From the NCBI RefSeq assembly GCF_025147765.1, contig NZ_CP102265.1, forward strand, positions 3,571,001 through 3,635,000: a stretch of 64,000 nt of DNA, in the 5' to 3' direction. The notes beneath the pieces were generated by a model. It saw only the letters and a list, made by a program, of their open reading frames with translations, made no database searches and was not told the DNA's origin. Numbering within the stretch: position 1 is the first letter of the stretch; each line of letters starts with the position of its first letter. A program made the translations under genes and the position numbers. This document shows, one piece after another, positions 1 to 9,043 of this stretch. This DNA is from Blautia obeum ATCC 29174. Its GTDB lineage: Bacteria; Bacillota; Clostridia; Lachnospirales; Lachnospiraceae.

Positions 1-765
1 ATTGCGATAAACAGCTTTTGATGATTCCATGTATTTCCAATCGTCCAAAGCGTCAAGATATTCATCAGCTTTAAGAGCGAGAGGTATACTCGGATGAAAT
101 GCGGTACCTATTTTAGAAAGTCTCATCTCAAGCAGTATTTCAACGTTCTCACCAAAAAGAACCCGCTGGTAACACTCTGGCACATCACCTCTGCGGTGAA
201 GATATTTCATAAGTGCTGTCATGGCACATACGGCGTTCTGACGTCTGGCAAGAGATTTACAGGATTTGCAGTAAGTATTCCAGTATTCGATAAGAGTATC
301 TATGGTTATTGCTTCCGGCTCTGTAACTCCCAGGGAAGTAGCAAGCCTGAAGAACTCCTTGATGGCAACAGAATACGTATGGTAATAGCAGGGATTCTGT
401 GTGGTCGCATAGTATTCTTCCAGCTCATATGTCAGGCGAAAAAAGGATTCCGATATTCCGCTCCGGCAGAAAAAACTGTCTTCTGAGCGGCAGAAAGAAC
501 TTTTGATATCTCCAAAGAGCAGGTAATGCTCGAGGCGGAACAGGGCATTTCTATATTGAGAACACGTCTCATAGGAAATTTCCCGTTTTTTAATCTCAAG
601 CCAGTCCAGTGCGGCATCCATTGAAAAAGGAATGCCCTTATCCATCAGGTACTTGAAGAGTGTAGTATAACAGGTTCTGTGCATGTCTATATTTTTACAT
701 GCACTGTCTGGCTGTTTCATCATATTGAGAACTGATGAAATAGCATCTAAATAGTTTATTTGCAT
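1..765 (-). CDS. Possible tyrosine recombinase/integrase, N-terminal part (runs off the window)
   Basis: I translated the minus strand by hand. The frame is open for 255 codons from an ATG at 765 to the window edge, with an AGGAG box about 10 nt upstream, so this is the 5' part of a larger gene. The protein is helical and Tyr/Leu-rich. The stretch after residue 150 (HTYSVAIKEFF, then SLARRQNAVCAMTALMKYL) resembles the SAM-like core-binding domain that precedes the catalytic domain in tyrosine recombinases. No catalytic R-H-R-Y residues are visible because the C-terminus is missing. Position at an ICE break point fits a recombinase, but the family assignment is an inference from fold style and context. 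It could be another helical DNA-binding protein. Confidence 0.45.
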   Translation of the reverse strand, partial: MQINYLDAISSVLNMMKQPDSACKNIDMHRTCYTTLFKYLMDKGIPFSMDAALDWLEIKKREISYETCSQYRNALFRLEHYLLFGDIKSSFCRSEDSFFCRSGISESFFRLTYELEEYYATTQNPCYYHTYSVAIKEFFRLATSLGVTEPEAITIDTLIEYWNTYCKSCKSLARRQNAVCAMTALMKYLHRRGDVPECYQRVLFGENVEILLEMRLSKIGTAFHPSIPLALKADEYLDALDDWKYMESSKAVYRN

Positions 766-859
766 ATCAAATGCGCTCCTTTCCGGCTTCCCATTCGAGG
801 GGAAAACCTGATAATAGCATATCTGATAATGCTCATCTTTTTTACAAGAAAGTGAGGAT

Positions 860-2203
860 TTATGGAAAATAATTTAAAAGATCAACATTATAAAAACATG
901 GGTATAACGCTTCAACCTCTTTTGTCAGACGGTCTTTTTCTACACCCAGGCTTTCCATGATTTCCTTGTCATGCAGTTTAGCATGGACGGTTTCATGAAT
1001 AGCAGTCTTTAAGGTCTGGCTTTCACTGAGTCCTTTTTTGATCACGATTTCCTTATCTGCATTGTGATAATATCCATTGGCATTGCCATCGATCTCATCG
1101 AATCGTATCGGCACTGGGGATATTTTCTGAATAGCCTGCATGAAAGAATCAAAATCCTGTACAGCTGCAGTCAGTAATTCCGGTGCCAGTGTCTGGATTG
1201 GTTCCCCGGATGTCTGAGCAATATCAAAGACGGTAACTGCTTTAAAATGCGGAACTGTAACTTCCACCTGTTCAGTCTTAGGTTTTCCATCGGTTCCCAT
1301 GATCGGTCGCTGATTTTCATCCAGAACCTCTTTTTCCTTCATTTTCTTATATGGTGCCGGTGCAATGATTGTAATTCCTTTTTCGCCTTTCATGACCTGT
1401 CTACCCATGGACTGCCAGTTTTTGTAGCTGGTAACAAGTGTGGCATCCGGTCGCTGCATGGCGATCAGCATTGTATTATTAAAGGAATAATTGTGAAACT
1501 TTGCCATGGTTTTAAGAAATTCCTGATAGCGGTTACTTGTAAAAAGTTCTTCCACACCGGATTCCAGTGACTGCATAATGCTGTCCATATCTTTTCCCTG
1601 AACCGGTAATGGAATTGTTGCTGTCTGCACTGTTGGAATATCTCTTACGTCACCCTTTTCTTTTGTATCTGTTACTTCTTCATAGGGTGCGGTGGCTTCA
1701 GTCACCATTCCTTTAGTCAGATCAATATCTTCAACACGAGTAGAAAAACGAACCCTGCTATCTGGAAATTCTCCTTTATCTCGAAAGGAATAGTAATTCC
1801 CATTCCGTCCTGTAATGATGTGATCAACCAATGAAATCCCCATCAATTCCCCTAATTCCTGCATTCTTGCTGTAGTCTGGATATCCGATGTAGATGGTGT
1901 CAGATTTCCGGACGGATGATTATGAATGAGCATCATTGAATGAGCATTCGAAAGAATTGCACTCTTAAATATTTCTCTTGGATTAATTAATGCTTCATTC
2001 AGCGATCCTACAGATACGATATTCATATTGATCGGTGTTAAATCTGCCTGTAAATTAACAATACAAAAGAGTTCCCGATCCATCTGGGAAAGAAATTCAT
2101 TCATAACACGAATTGCTACATCTGGATTATTCATAGGTTCATTACTATAAAGTGGTGGCTGTTCCACCATACGAATTGCTACCTGTTCTAATTTATCTGC
2201 CAT
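860..2203 (-). pseudogene. RadC/JAB - ArdC-type antirestriction fusion protein, 3'-truncated
   Basis: The 447-aa frame starts at an ATG (2203) behind GGAGGT. Residues about 30-150 form a RadC-type JAB/MPN domain with the metal motif HNHPSGN..TPS..D (residues 94-99 onward). Residues about 210-360 resemble the ArdC N-terminal ssDNA-binding domain (FHNYSFNNTMLIAMQ, ATLVTSYKNWQSMGR). A zincin motif HETVHAKLH sits near residue 403. Family members normally continue past KEVEA with a longer peptidase domain. Here KEVEA is followed by 15 unrelated residues and a stop, so the coding homology ends at about 907. ArdC/RadC proteins typically protect incoming conjugative DNA from restriction. The protease domain is cut short, so function is doubtful. 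It overlaps the small gene upstream by 11 nt. Confidence 0.8.
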
Positions 2204-2360
2204 CAGCAACACCTCCAATCGGCACATTTATAATAAATTCCTGATCATGTAACGTCTCAATTTGCTTCTTCAATTTTTTAAACGAAAATGTGTGTGATAA
2301 TCTTTTTCGATACTGGCTGTATCTTAAGCTTGTATTTGTTTTAATGTTCTCTTTCGTCAT
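2193..2360 (-). CDS. Small basic protein of the conjugative element
   Basis: A 55-aa frame starts at ATG 2360 behind AAGGAGAAG with good spacing. A longer reading from 2387 has no ribosome site. The product is Lys/Arg-rich (TSLRYSQYRKRLSHTFSFKKLKKQIETL) with a predicted helical middle, and I do not recognise a family. Its last codons overlap the start of the RadC-ArdC gene by 11 nt, a layout that suggests translational coupling. The strong ribosome site and tight operon packing argue that it is a real gene. Its role is unknown; a small DNA-binding or accessory protein of the antirestriction gene is possible. Confidence 0.55.
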   Translation of the reverse strand: MTKENIKTNTSLRYSQYRKRLSHTFSFKKLKKQIETLHDQEFIINVPIGGVADGR

Positions 2361-2442
2361 AATCTTCTCCTTTTCAAAATGCCCCACGACATTTCCTTAT
2401 GCCGCAGGGCGTTTGCTCATTTAACGGGTTTCATGCTTGATA

Positions 2443-3492
2443 TTAGAGTTCCATATCGTGCTTCTTTGTTTTCGGTTTCTGATCCGGCTGTTCTTTTCCT
2501 GCTTTCTCTGTTTTTGCAGCCTGCGCTTCTTTTTCTTTCTGACGTTCTGTAAATCTGTCGGCTTTTTCAAAGACGTGCTCCTTTGTGTCAAAGTGATATA
2601 CATCATTGGTAAGGCGTTCTGCTGGTGCTACCTGAGTCGCATTGACTTCTTTTACCATATCTCTTAACATTTCTGCATCCACTTGCCCGTCATCTGGCAA
2701 GACCAGCATTTCATGGATGGATGATGGCAAAATGAAGAAATCATTTCCAAGAAGTTCCCCCATGCTATCCATGAATTCCGGATAAAAGATCACACCGGCT
2801 CCATCAATTCTGTCTGTATTCGTAACAACAAAGAATGTCGGCATCTCGCTTGATTCCTGCAATGTTTCCTGCAGCATTTCACGTTCATCCGGTGTCAGCA
2901 TGAGAATATTTTTCTGGTACATTTCATCTATCAATGCACCTATACTTGATACCTCCGGAGCCATGACACGCGGTGAACTTTTCATCGCATCTTCATGAAG
3001 CTGTTCTGCAGAGATTCCATACTGTTCAAGCAGATCATTCTTGATAAACATGGAACTTAATCCATCCTGATCCTTGCCTACTGCCACATGATAGGTGATT
3101 GCGAGATCTTCCTTCAGCTGGTGTGGCGCATTTTCGAGGACTTCCTTATTTGCTTCGGCTGATGATACACGGATAAACAGCTTGTCCTTCACATCTTCAT
3201 AATTTAAAATAGCTTTCAGATCAACCTGTATCGGTGCCTCAATAACTATATCTGCAATCTTTCTGCATACAGTTTCCATTGTTACGCCAGGCTGTGCTTT
3301 ATATGCTTCATACAGCTGATTAAGATTGATCGTCGGGGTAAGCATCTCACCTTCTTTTCTCACCATCAATCCCGTATAGGCACGGTTCAGTTTCTGACAC
3401 TCCATCGTTGATACTTCTGCATTCTCATAATCCTTTGGTAAAAAGAGTTTGATATTGTCCTTTACTTCATTTACAAATTCATTAAAATTCAT
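2443..3492 (-). CDS. DUF5688-family protein of the conjugative element
   Basis: The 349-aa soluble acidic protein begins MNFNEFVNEVKDNIKLFLP and has a body typical of the DUF5688 proteins found beside topB in clostridial ICEs (NRAYTGLMVRK near residue 37, then APTINLNQLYE-type sequence, and a core around FVVTNTDRIDGAGVIFYPEFM). There is no signal peptide or membrane segment. The last 50 residues are a charged, low-complexity tail rich in Lys, Glu and Gln. It lies 28 nt downstream of topB on the same strand, so it is probably cotranscribed. The molecular function is unknown. Recognition is from memory of the family. Confidence 0.7.
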   Translation of the reverse strand: MNFNEFVNEVKDNIKLFLPKDYENAEVSTMECQKLNRAYTGLMVRKEGEMLTPTINLNQLYEAYKAQPGVTMETVCRKIADIVIEAPIQVDLKAILNYEDVKDKLFIRVSSAEANKEVLENAPHQLKEDLAITYHVAVGKDQDGLSSMFIKNDLLEQYGISAEQLHEDAMKSSPRVMAPEVSSIGALIDEMYQKNILMLTPDEREMLQETLQESSEMPTFFVVTNTDRIDGAGVIFYPEFMDSMGELLGNDFFILPSSIHEMLVLPDDGQVDAEMLRDMVKEVNATQVAPAERLTNDVYHFDTKEHVFEKADRFTERQKEKEAQAAKTEKAGKEQPDQKPKTKKHDMEL

Positions 3493-3520
3493 TCTTCGTT
3501 TCCTCCTCTAATCTGTTTTT

Positions 3521-5632
3521 TTATTTCTTTTTGCTTTTGTTTTTTGGTTTCTTTTTTGGAAAGGATAAAGAAAATTTCACCCTTCCGGTTTCATCTGCAT
3601 CCATATGAAGATCTGCCTCAAAGTACATATTTTTCTTTCTGGAATACAGATCTTTTACATGCACACATCCACTTTTCAGAAGTTCTGCAGCCATCTTTTT
3701 ATCCATGTTTTTTTCCATGCTCTGCAGATAGCGGTTATCTTTCCAGAGAGCAAAGTGACAATCATGGTTGCTACAATAGAAGTTGGTTTTGCTTTCATAT
3801 ACCAGGCTTCCACATACCGGACATGTTCCAATGCTTTCTCTGGTCTGAAATCTTCTTGTTTCTTCTTCGGAAATCGCATCGCATCCATTCAGCATCATGG
3901 TCAGCATGTTTTTGATCCCGGTCATAAACTGTTCCGGTGCAATCTCTCCATGCTCCATCAAAAGCAGCTGATTTTCCCATTCTGCAGTCATACTTGCAGA
4001 TTTCAGAAAGTCTGGCAGGATCTCCACAAGGACTTTTCCATCATCTGTTGGAATAATCTGTTTTCCTTTTCGGGTGGCATATTGGGAATAGACCAGTTTC
4101 TCGATGATACCGGCTCTTGTTGCCGGAGTTCCTAATCCTTTCTTTTCTGTGTCTTCATCGAATTCCTTATTTCCAGCAGTTTCCATTGCCGCAAGGAGAG
4201 TATCTTCGCTGTATGGTTTCGGTGGAGATGTAAAATGCTCTGTCTTTTCTGCATCCACAGCATAGAAAGTCTGTCCCTGGGTTACTTTCGGCATCCTCTC
4301 TTTCATTTCCTGATCCGGATCTACGATTGCCATGCGATCCTTATTTTTGAAGCAGTTTTCAAAGAGTTTCCATCCATCCTGCAGGACAATCTTTCCTTTT
4401 GCTTTGAAGATTTCTTCCTGGCATTCCACTTCAATCTCTGTCTCCTGGTAAATGTGATCCTTACTCATTGCCATGACCGTATGGACTGCAATCAGGAAAA
4501 GAATCTTTTCTTCCCAGGATTTCAATTCATCCAGATGGCAGGATGCAAGTTCCATCGTTGGAATGATTGCATGGTGATCTGTCACCTTGCTGTTATTCAT
4601 GACTTTCTTCACATCTGGCTGCTCCGGCTGATCAAACGGACCTGTTAGTTGATATTTCTCATAAATCTGACGAACCACATTTCTTGCGGTCTGCTCCATA
4701 TCTTCGGTCAGATACTGGCTGTCCGTTCTTGGATAAGTGATCAGTTTCTTTTCATACAGGCTCTGAGCGGTATCCAGTGTCTGTTTGGCTGTCATTCCGT
4801 AGATACGGTTTGCTTCTCTCTGCAGTGTGGTCAGATCATAAAGCTTTGGTGCTTTTACTTTCTTTTCCGTTTCTTTTACTGCTGTGACAATAGCTTCACT
4901 TCCCTGGCATCTACTTCTTAACTGTTCCGCCTCATCCGGATCAAAGATTTTTGGCTTTACAGCCGGAATTCCATCACAATCGAGTTCCACATTGAAATAC
5001 TTTTCTTTCTGGAAATTGCTGATCTGTCCGGCACGTTCCACCAACATGGCAAGTGTCGGTGTCTGAACCCTTCCAACGGTCAGCTTTTTGAAGTACTTTG
5101 TGGTGTAAGCTCTGGTTGCATTCATTCCTACCAGCCAGTCAGCCTGAGAACGGCATACAGCAGCTTCGGCCAGATGTCGGTATTCCTCTGCGGATCTCAG
5201 ATGCTGCATTCCATCAAGGATTGCTGAATCTTCCAGAGAACTGATCCATAATCGTTTCACCGGCTTTTTACTTCCGGATAAGTCATAGACATGTTTGAAG
5301 ATTAATTCTCCTTCACGTCCGGCATCACAGGCATTTACGACGTATTCAATTTCCGGACTGTTGAGCAGTCTTTTTAAGATATAGAACTGATCTTTCTTAT
5401 CTTCTGAGACTGTAACTTTCCAGTCTTTCGGGATGATCGGGAGATCTTCATATCTCCACTGGTTAAATTTCTCATCGTAAGCATCCGGTGAAACATATTC
5501 GGCCAGATGTCCGAAGCACCAGCTGACCATACAGTCGGTTCCTTGTAAATATCCGTCTTCTCGTTCCTGTGCTCCAATCACTTCTGCGATTGCTCTTGAT
5601 ACACTTGGTTTTTCTGCAATTACTAAATACAT
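3521..5632 (-). CDS. topB: DNA topoisomerase III (type IA)
   Basis: The 703-aa protein starts MYLVIAEKPSV, the classic Toprim start of type IA topoisomerases, with the acidic Toprim motif CDAGREGE near residue 102. The catalytic tyrosine lies in ITYPRTDSQYL at about Tyr300, and GRVQTPTL (residues 187-194) is also family-typical. A C-terminal zinc-ribbon (CPVCGSLVYESKTNFYCSNHDC) and a Lys-rich tail follow. The length matches TopB of Tn1549-like elements. It relaxes or decatenates DNA by transient single-strand breaks and probably helps process the element during transfer or replication. The ATG at 5632 has GGAGG eight bases upstream. The leader contains copy 1 of a motif repeated elsewhere in the element. 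Confidence 0.95.
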   Translation of the reverse strand: MYLVIAEKPSVSRAIAEVIGAQEREDGYLQGTDCMVSWCFGHLAEYVSPDAYDEKFNQWRYEDLPIIPKDWKVTVSEDKKDQFYILKRLLNSPEIEYVVNACDAGREGELIFKHVYDLSGSKKPVKRLWISSLEDSAILDGMQHLRSAEEYRHLAEAAVCRSQADWLVGMNATRAYTTKYFKKLTVGRVQTPTLAMLVERAGQISNFQKEKYFNVELDCDGIPAVKPKIFDPDEAEQLRSRCQGSEAIVTAVKETEKKVKAPKLYDLTTLQREANRIYGMTAKQTLDTAQSLYEKKLITYPRTDSQYLTEDMEQTARNVVRQIYEKYQLTGPFDQPEQPDVKKVMNNSKVTDHHAIIPTMELASCHLDELKSWEEKILFLIAVHTVMAMSKDHIYQETEIEVECQEEIFKAKGKIVLQDGWKLFENCFKNKDRMAIVDPDQEMKERMPKVTQGQTFYAVDAEKTEHFTSPPKPYSEDTLLAAMETAGNKEFDEDTEKKGLGTPATRAGIIEKLVYSQYATRKGKQIIPTDDGKVLVEILPDFLKSASMTAEWENQLLLMEHGEIAPEQFMTGIKNMLTMMLNGCDAISEEETRRFQTRESIGTCPVCGSLVYESKTNFYCSNHDCHFALWKDNRYLQSMEKNMDKKMAAELLKSGCVHVKDLYSRKKNMYFEADLHMDADETGRVKFSLSFPKKKPKNKSKKK

Positions 5633-5645
5633 GATGTATTACCTC

Positions 5646-5681
5646 CTTCATATAACGAAACGGAGAGAGCATGTTTTACAG
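5646..5681 (-). promoter_or_regulatory. Repeated leader/promoter-like motif, copy 1 (before topB)
   Basis: Read on the minus strand this 36-bp stretch has CTGTAAAACA, then GCTCTCTC, then CGTTTCGTTATATGAAG just upstream of the topB ribosome site. Two closely similar copies occur at 22089-22127 and 23155-23191. The arrangement TGTAAAAC, about 15 nt, CGTTAT looks like an ECF-type -35/-10 pair, but this is an inference. Confidence 0.5.
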
Positions 5682-5704
5682 CCCCCTCCGCTAAAAAAGT
5701 TTAT

Positions 5705-6439
5705 TTATTTTTCATTTTCTTCAAAATCTTCGTCTTCAGACTCTTCCTCATCCGGAACTTCTTCCAGTCCACCTGTTTCCAAACCTTCCGGCTGATCATC
5801 CTCATCTTCCTCTTTTTTAGGTTTATAGATCTTGAAGTAGTAGTAAGCTGCCACACCGCCGAGAGCCAAAATCAGGATTGTTGCCATTGCACCCATATTG
5901 GTTTTTGCAGATGCTGTTTTCTCCGGATCAATGGTAGCTTCCTTGTCTACATCCTCATTATTTGTTTCATCCAGCACTACCTTTGATTTATCTGGCTGTG
6001 GTGTTACGACAGTAGCAGTGCTGTCTTTATCCAGAAATTCGGACAGATCATTCTCATCAATCTGGGATAACATATAGACATTCTGTGATGTGGCACTACG
6101 GTCGATCACGATATAGAAAGTGTTGTTATTCTTCGTTGTAACCGTAAGAAATTCCTTTGTGGAATCATCGGTAATGTCATCCTTGACTTCACCATTGCCA
6201 GGTGTCGTAAATGCAGTTCCCTTGTCTGTTCCATCTTCCGGCAGCACCTCGTTTGTGTTTGTCGCCTCGTCCTTTTTCTCTTCTTTGTCTGTTGACTGTT
6301 CCGTCTGAGTTGTCTCTACTTTGGATGCCTCTGCCGATTCATCCACATAGGCAAATGCTGTGGTTGATGCTGTAAAAAGCATCATGACTCCCAACAGCAG
6401 TCCTGCCATTTTCTTATTCATTTTCTTCCATTTCACCAT
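5705..6439 (-). CDS. CD1107-like membrane-anchored conjugation protein (DUF4366 type)
   Basis: The chosen start is ATG 6439, eight bases after GGAGG. The 244-aa protein has an N-terminal signal peptide (MAGLLLGVMMLFTASTTAFA), an acidic Glu/Thr/Lys-rich linker, an extracellular domain with FYIVIDRSATSQNVYMLSQIDENDL near residue 130, one transmembrane helix (GAMATILILALGGVAAYYYFKIY near 185-207) and a very acidic cytoplasmic tail. This layout is that of the CD1107/DUF4366 proteins encoded between TopB and the NlpC/P60 hydrolase in clostridial conjugative transposons. It overlaps the end of the DUF4315 gene by 26 nt. It is probably part of the cell-envelope section of the transfer machine; its exact role is unknown. 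Confidence 0.85.
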   Translation of the reverse strand: MVKWKKMNKKMAGLLLGVMMLFTASTTAFAYVDESAEASKVETTQTEQSTDKEEKKDEATNTNEVLPEDGTDKGTAFTTPGNGEVKDDITDDSTKEFLTVTTKNNNTFYIVIDRSATSQNVYMLSQIDENDLSEFLDKDSTATVVTPQPDKSKVVLDETNNEDVDKEATIDPEKTASAKTNMGAMATILILALGGVAAYYYFKIYKPKKEEDEDDQPEGLETGGLEEVPDEEESEDEDFEENEK

Positions 6440-6722
6440 TCTGATATTCCTCCTTATTTTCTTCTGTGAATACAAAGGAGCCTGAACCTTCATCGTCAGA
6501 CTCCCTGCTTACCTGAAATTTAACTTTTCCACTCTGGATACCATCCAAAAGATCATATAACTGATCATTCTCCATCTTCATACCACGGATGCACCTGATC
6601 ATCTCATTGTCCTCTTCCTGCTTTAATGCAGCCTGGACACCCCTAAGATATTGCTGCAGATCCGCGATCTTTTTCTCTGTCTTGGCAATCTCATCCAGAT
6701 ATTTTTTTATCTTTTTATTCAA
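6414..6722 (-). CDS. DUF4315-family small coiled-coil protein
   Basis: The 102-aa protein starts MNKKIKKYLDEIAKTEKKIADLQQYL and its first 80 residues form a predicted coiled coil with a heptad of Leu/Ile/Met, followed by an acidic tail. This is the DUF4315 pattern, a small protein always found between the CD1107-like and CD1108-like genes of these elements. It lacks signal peptide and membrane segments. It sits 26 nt from the hydrolase gene and overlaps the next gene, so it belongs to the transfer operon. It probably acts as a structural or scaffolding partner of the transfer apparatus, which is an inference from context. Confidence 0.85.
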   Translation of the reverse strand: MNKKIKKYLDEIAKTEKKIADLQQYLRGVQAALKQEEDNEMIRCIRGMKMENDQLYDLLDGIQSGKVKFQVSRESDDEGSGSFVFTEENKEEYQNGEMEENE

Positions 6723-6748
6723 ACTTTCACCTCCCTTCGTTCACCCCT

Positions 6749-8992
6749 TTATGGCAGTCTTCCAAAGCACATGAAATGTTGCTGCCAGTAGGATGTGCTG
6801 ATATTTGAGTAATGGATCGGATCCCCGCAATGGATCATCATATTGTTACCGACATAGATACCCACATGGCTTGCACCGGATGTGTTATACGTTCCCTGGA
6901 AGAAGATCAGATCTCCTGGTTTTGCTTCTTGCGGTGATACATAAGTACATACGCCTCTTAATCCATCTGCGGTCAATCGTCCATAGTTCCAGCCATTACC
7001 ACAGTGGTTAATGACATAAGATACGAATCCTGAGCAGTCAAATCCGGACGGAGAGTAACCACCCCATACATAAGGTACTCCCAGATATTTTTCCGCTTCT
7101 CGGATCATCCGGGCAAATTCTTCATCCTGCAGTGCTTCCGGTGGAATCTCATAGCTCATTCCATTACCGCCTGATCCACTGGTCACATTGTTTACATCCC
7201 ACAGATAATTTCTGTTTCCATAGGTCGTATTTAACGCATTGTAAATAATCAGCTGTTCTGCATTCAGATTGGCTCTTGCAACAGCATCAAAACTTCCATT
7301 TGTCAGTGTCACATACAGAATCTTCTTGGTGCTTGTACTGGTAACGGTTACTTCCTGACTGCCATTGTCATCTGCGATATAAGCTTCCCAGGTCTGGTGT
7401 CCATGAGCAGAGGCTGCAGCATGGTTATCATAGTAAACGTCAAACTGGACACCATATCGTGCAAAGGCTCCGGTATCCTCAACTGTGTATTCCACACCAT
7501 TCATTACTACCTTAGTGCCAATCGGCACAAATGGATTGGAAGCATCTACAGCAATGGTATGGTTTGCAGTTGGATATGCACCACTAGCAGTTGGACCTCC
7601 GGACCATACACCACAACAGATTCGACAGTTACAATATCCGCTGGTCACTACCTGTCCCAATGATTCTCCGACTCGAACATTTCTGGTTTCTGTCACCGTT
7701 TCTGTTCGACCTTCTGTATTCAGATGATATTGTGCTTCAAAAAGAGATTGCAGCTCGTTTTCAACATCTGAGTACGTCCAGTCCCCGTATTTTGCGGTAA
7801 GATACGAGATAAGATGGTATGGATTATGACCAATCTCAGCAATGTTGTACTGATACTCGTCATAATTTGGATGTCTTCGTTCCATCTCATTGATCTGCTG
7901 ATTCAAGGCACTTTCCAAAGCGGCATATCTGTTTTCGGCAGCATAGATATCCTCGTCTGAACTTGGATACGTTGTAATACCGATCACAGATCCAGCACCC
8001 TCAATAGAGGCACTGCAGCTCCCCAGAGATACTGCTATGACAAGAAAAAGAAGCGCAAAAATACCGATGCCTGCGAACATGGCACGATTACGCTTTATAA
8101 TCTCTTTCAAGGCAATCTTTGCTTTCACCGTCATGTTCTCGACACCGGTAATGGTTGTCGCTCCACCTAGACTGCCAGCGGATTTTCCGGCTCTGGCTGC
8201 CCGGTATGCATCCTTATATCGTTTTTTCTGAAAGAAGCGGTTATAGAAATGTCTCTTTTGCTCAGCGTTCTTTACCGATTCTGCATGTTTGACTCCTTCC
8301 ATACTTTCTGCAGAACCAAATTTCAGTTTCTTTTCTACAGTAGCCTCACGATAACCTCTGCGATGGGTTTTCACATCCGTTCGTTTGCTGCGGATCTGAG
8401 CATGACGTAGGCCACGTAACGCAGCTTCTGTTTCACGCTCTGCAAGTCTGGCACTTTCCACACCTGCATTTTCATCTGTTTCTTCCTCTTCGGAAGTGAC
8501 TGCTTTCATGCCAGATATAACAGCTTGTGTAGCAATGTCTTTCCCGGCTGTCCCTCCCGGTTTCATGCCAGCACCTTTCACCATTTGATTTCCTTCATCA
8601 TCAAAAGATAATCTTCCGGCTTTTGCCTGTTCTTTGGTCATCTGTTTTTGCAGCTGCTTCTTCCGAATGGATTTCTTTTGGCTGTTCAGATTATTATCAT
8701 CATCCGGGATTTTTTCATAACGATGCAGTTTCTTTTGATATCCGGATACTTTTTCTTCCGGTGTAACTTCAACTGTATCCTCAACAGCTTCCTGCCGGAC
8801 AGAAGATTTCCGGATCTTTTCCATCTGCAGTCGTTTTCCTTTTCCCGATTTTGAATCTTCATTCTCAGCCTTTTTCCGTTCCCGTTCAGGAACAAATTCT
8901 TCCTTATTTTCCGGTCGTCCTCGACTCCTGTGACTGATATCTTTTACACTACCATCACGAAGATTTTCTTCTGTCAGACCATCCCTGGTCAT
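6749..8992 (-). CDS. Conjugation cell-wall hydrolase with 3D and NlpC/P60 domains (CD1108-like)
   Basis: The 747-aa protein has a long charged cytoplasmic N-terminus (1-300), one membrane helix (FAGIGIFALLFLVIAVSLGS near 305-325), an extracytoplasmic linker, a 3D/RlpA-like domain (YCNCRICCGVWSGGPTASG to VEDTGAF, residues about 450-520) and a C-terminal NlpC/P60 peptidase with catalytic Cys in GGYSPSGFDCSGFV and His in SHVGIYVG. It would open peptidoglycan locally so that the transfer channel can be built. The ATG at 8992 has only a weak ribosome site. The frame is open 15 codons further, up to an ATA at 9037 that has a perfect GGAGGTG at the right distance, so the true start may be there. Confidence 0.9.
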   Translation of the reverse strand: MTRDGLTEENLRDGSVKDISHRSRGRPENKEEFVPERERKKAENEDSKSGKGKRLQMEKIRKSSVRQEAVEDTVEVTPEEKVSGYQKKLHRYEKIPDDDNNLNSQKKSIRKKQLQKQMTKEQAKAGRLSFDDEGNQMVKGAGMKPGGTAGKDIATQAVISGMKAVTSEEEETDENAGVESARLAERETEAALRGLRHAQIRSKRTDVKTHRRGYREATVEKKLKFGSAESMEGVKHAESVKNAEQKRHFYNRFFQKKRYKDAYRAARAGKSAGSLGGATTITGVENMTVKAKIALKEIIKRNRAMFAGIGIFALLFLVIAVSLGSCSASIEGAGSVIGITTYPSSDEDIYAAENRYAALESALNQQINEMERRHPNYDEYQYNIAEIGHNPYHLISYLTAKYGDWTYSDVENELQSLFEAQYHLNTEGRTETVTETRNVRVGESLGQVVTSGYCNCRICCGVWSGGPTASGAYPTANHTIAVDASNPFVPIGTKVVMNGVEYTVEDTGAFARYGVQFDVYYDNHAAASAHGHQTWEAYIADDNGSQEVTVTSTSTKKILYVTLTNGSFDAVARANLNAEQLIIYNALNTTYGNRNYLWDVNNVTSGSGGNGMSYEIPPEALQDEEFARMIREAEKYLGVPYVWGGYSPSGFDCSGFVSYVINHCGNGWNYGRLTADGLRGVCTYVSPQEAKPGDLIFFQGTYNTSGASHVGIYVGNNMMIHCGDPIHYSNISTSYWQQHFMCFGRLP

Positions 8993-9043
8993 CTTTGCGA
9001 CCTTTTTATCTTTGCCTTTAAATTCTTTTCCAGCTATAGGTCA

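Noticed and set aside
94..486. 130-codon plus-strand frame at the left edge
   Set aside because: The minus strand is open over the same stretch with a start, ribosome site and convincing protein, so the plus frame is a shadow.
862..907. Plus-strand start MENNLKDQHYKN
   Set aside because: Only about 16 codons remain before the junction with the antirestriction gene; a truncated gene is possible but not strong enough to list as a feature.
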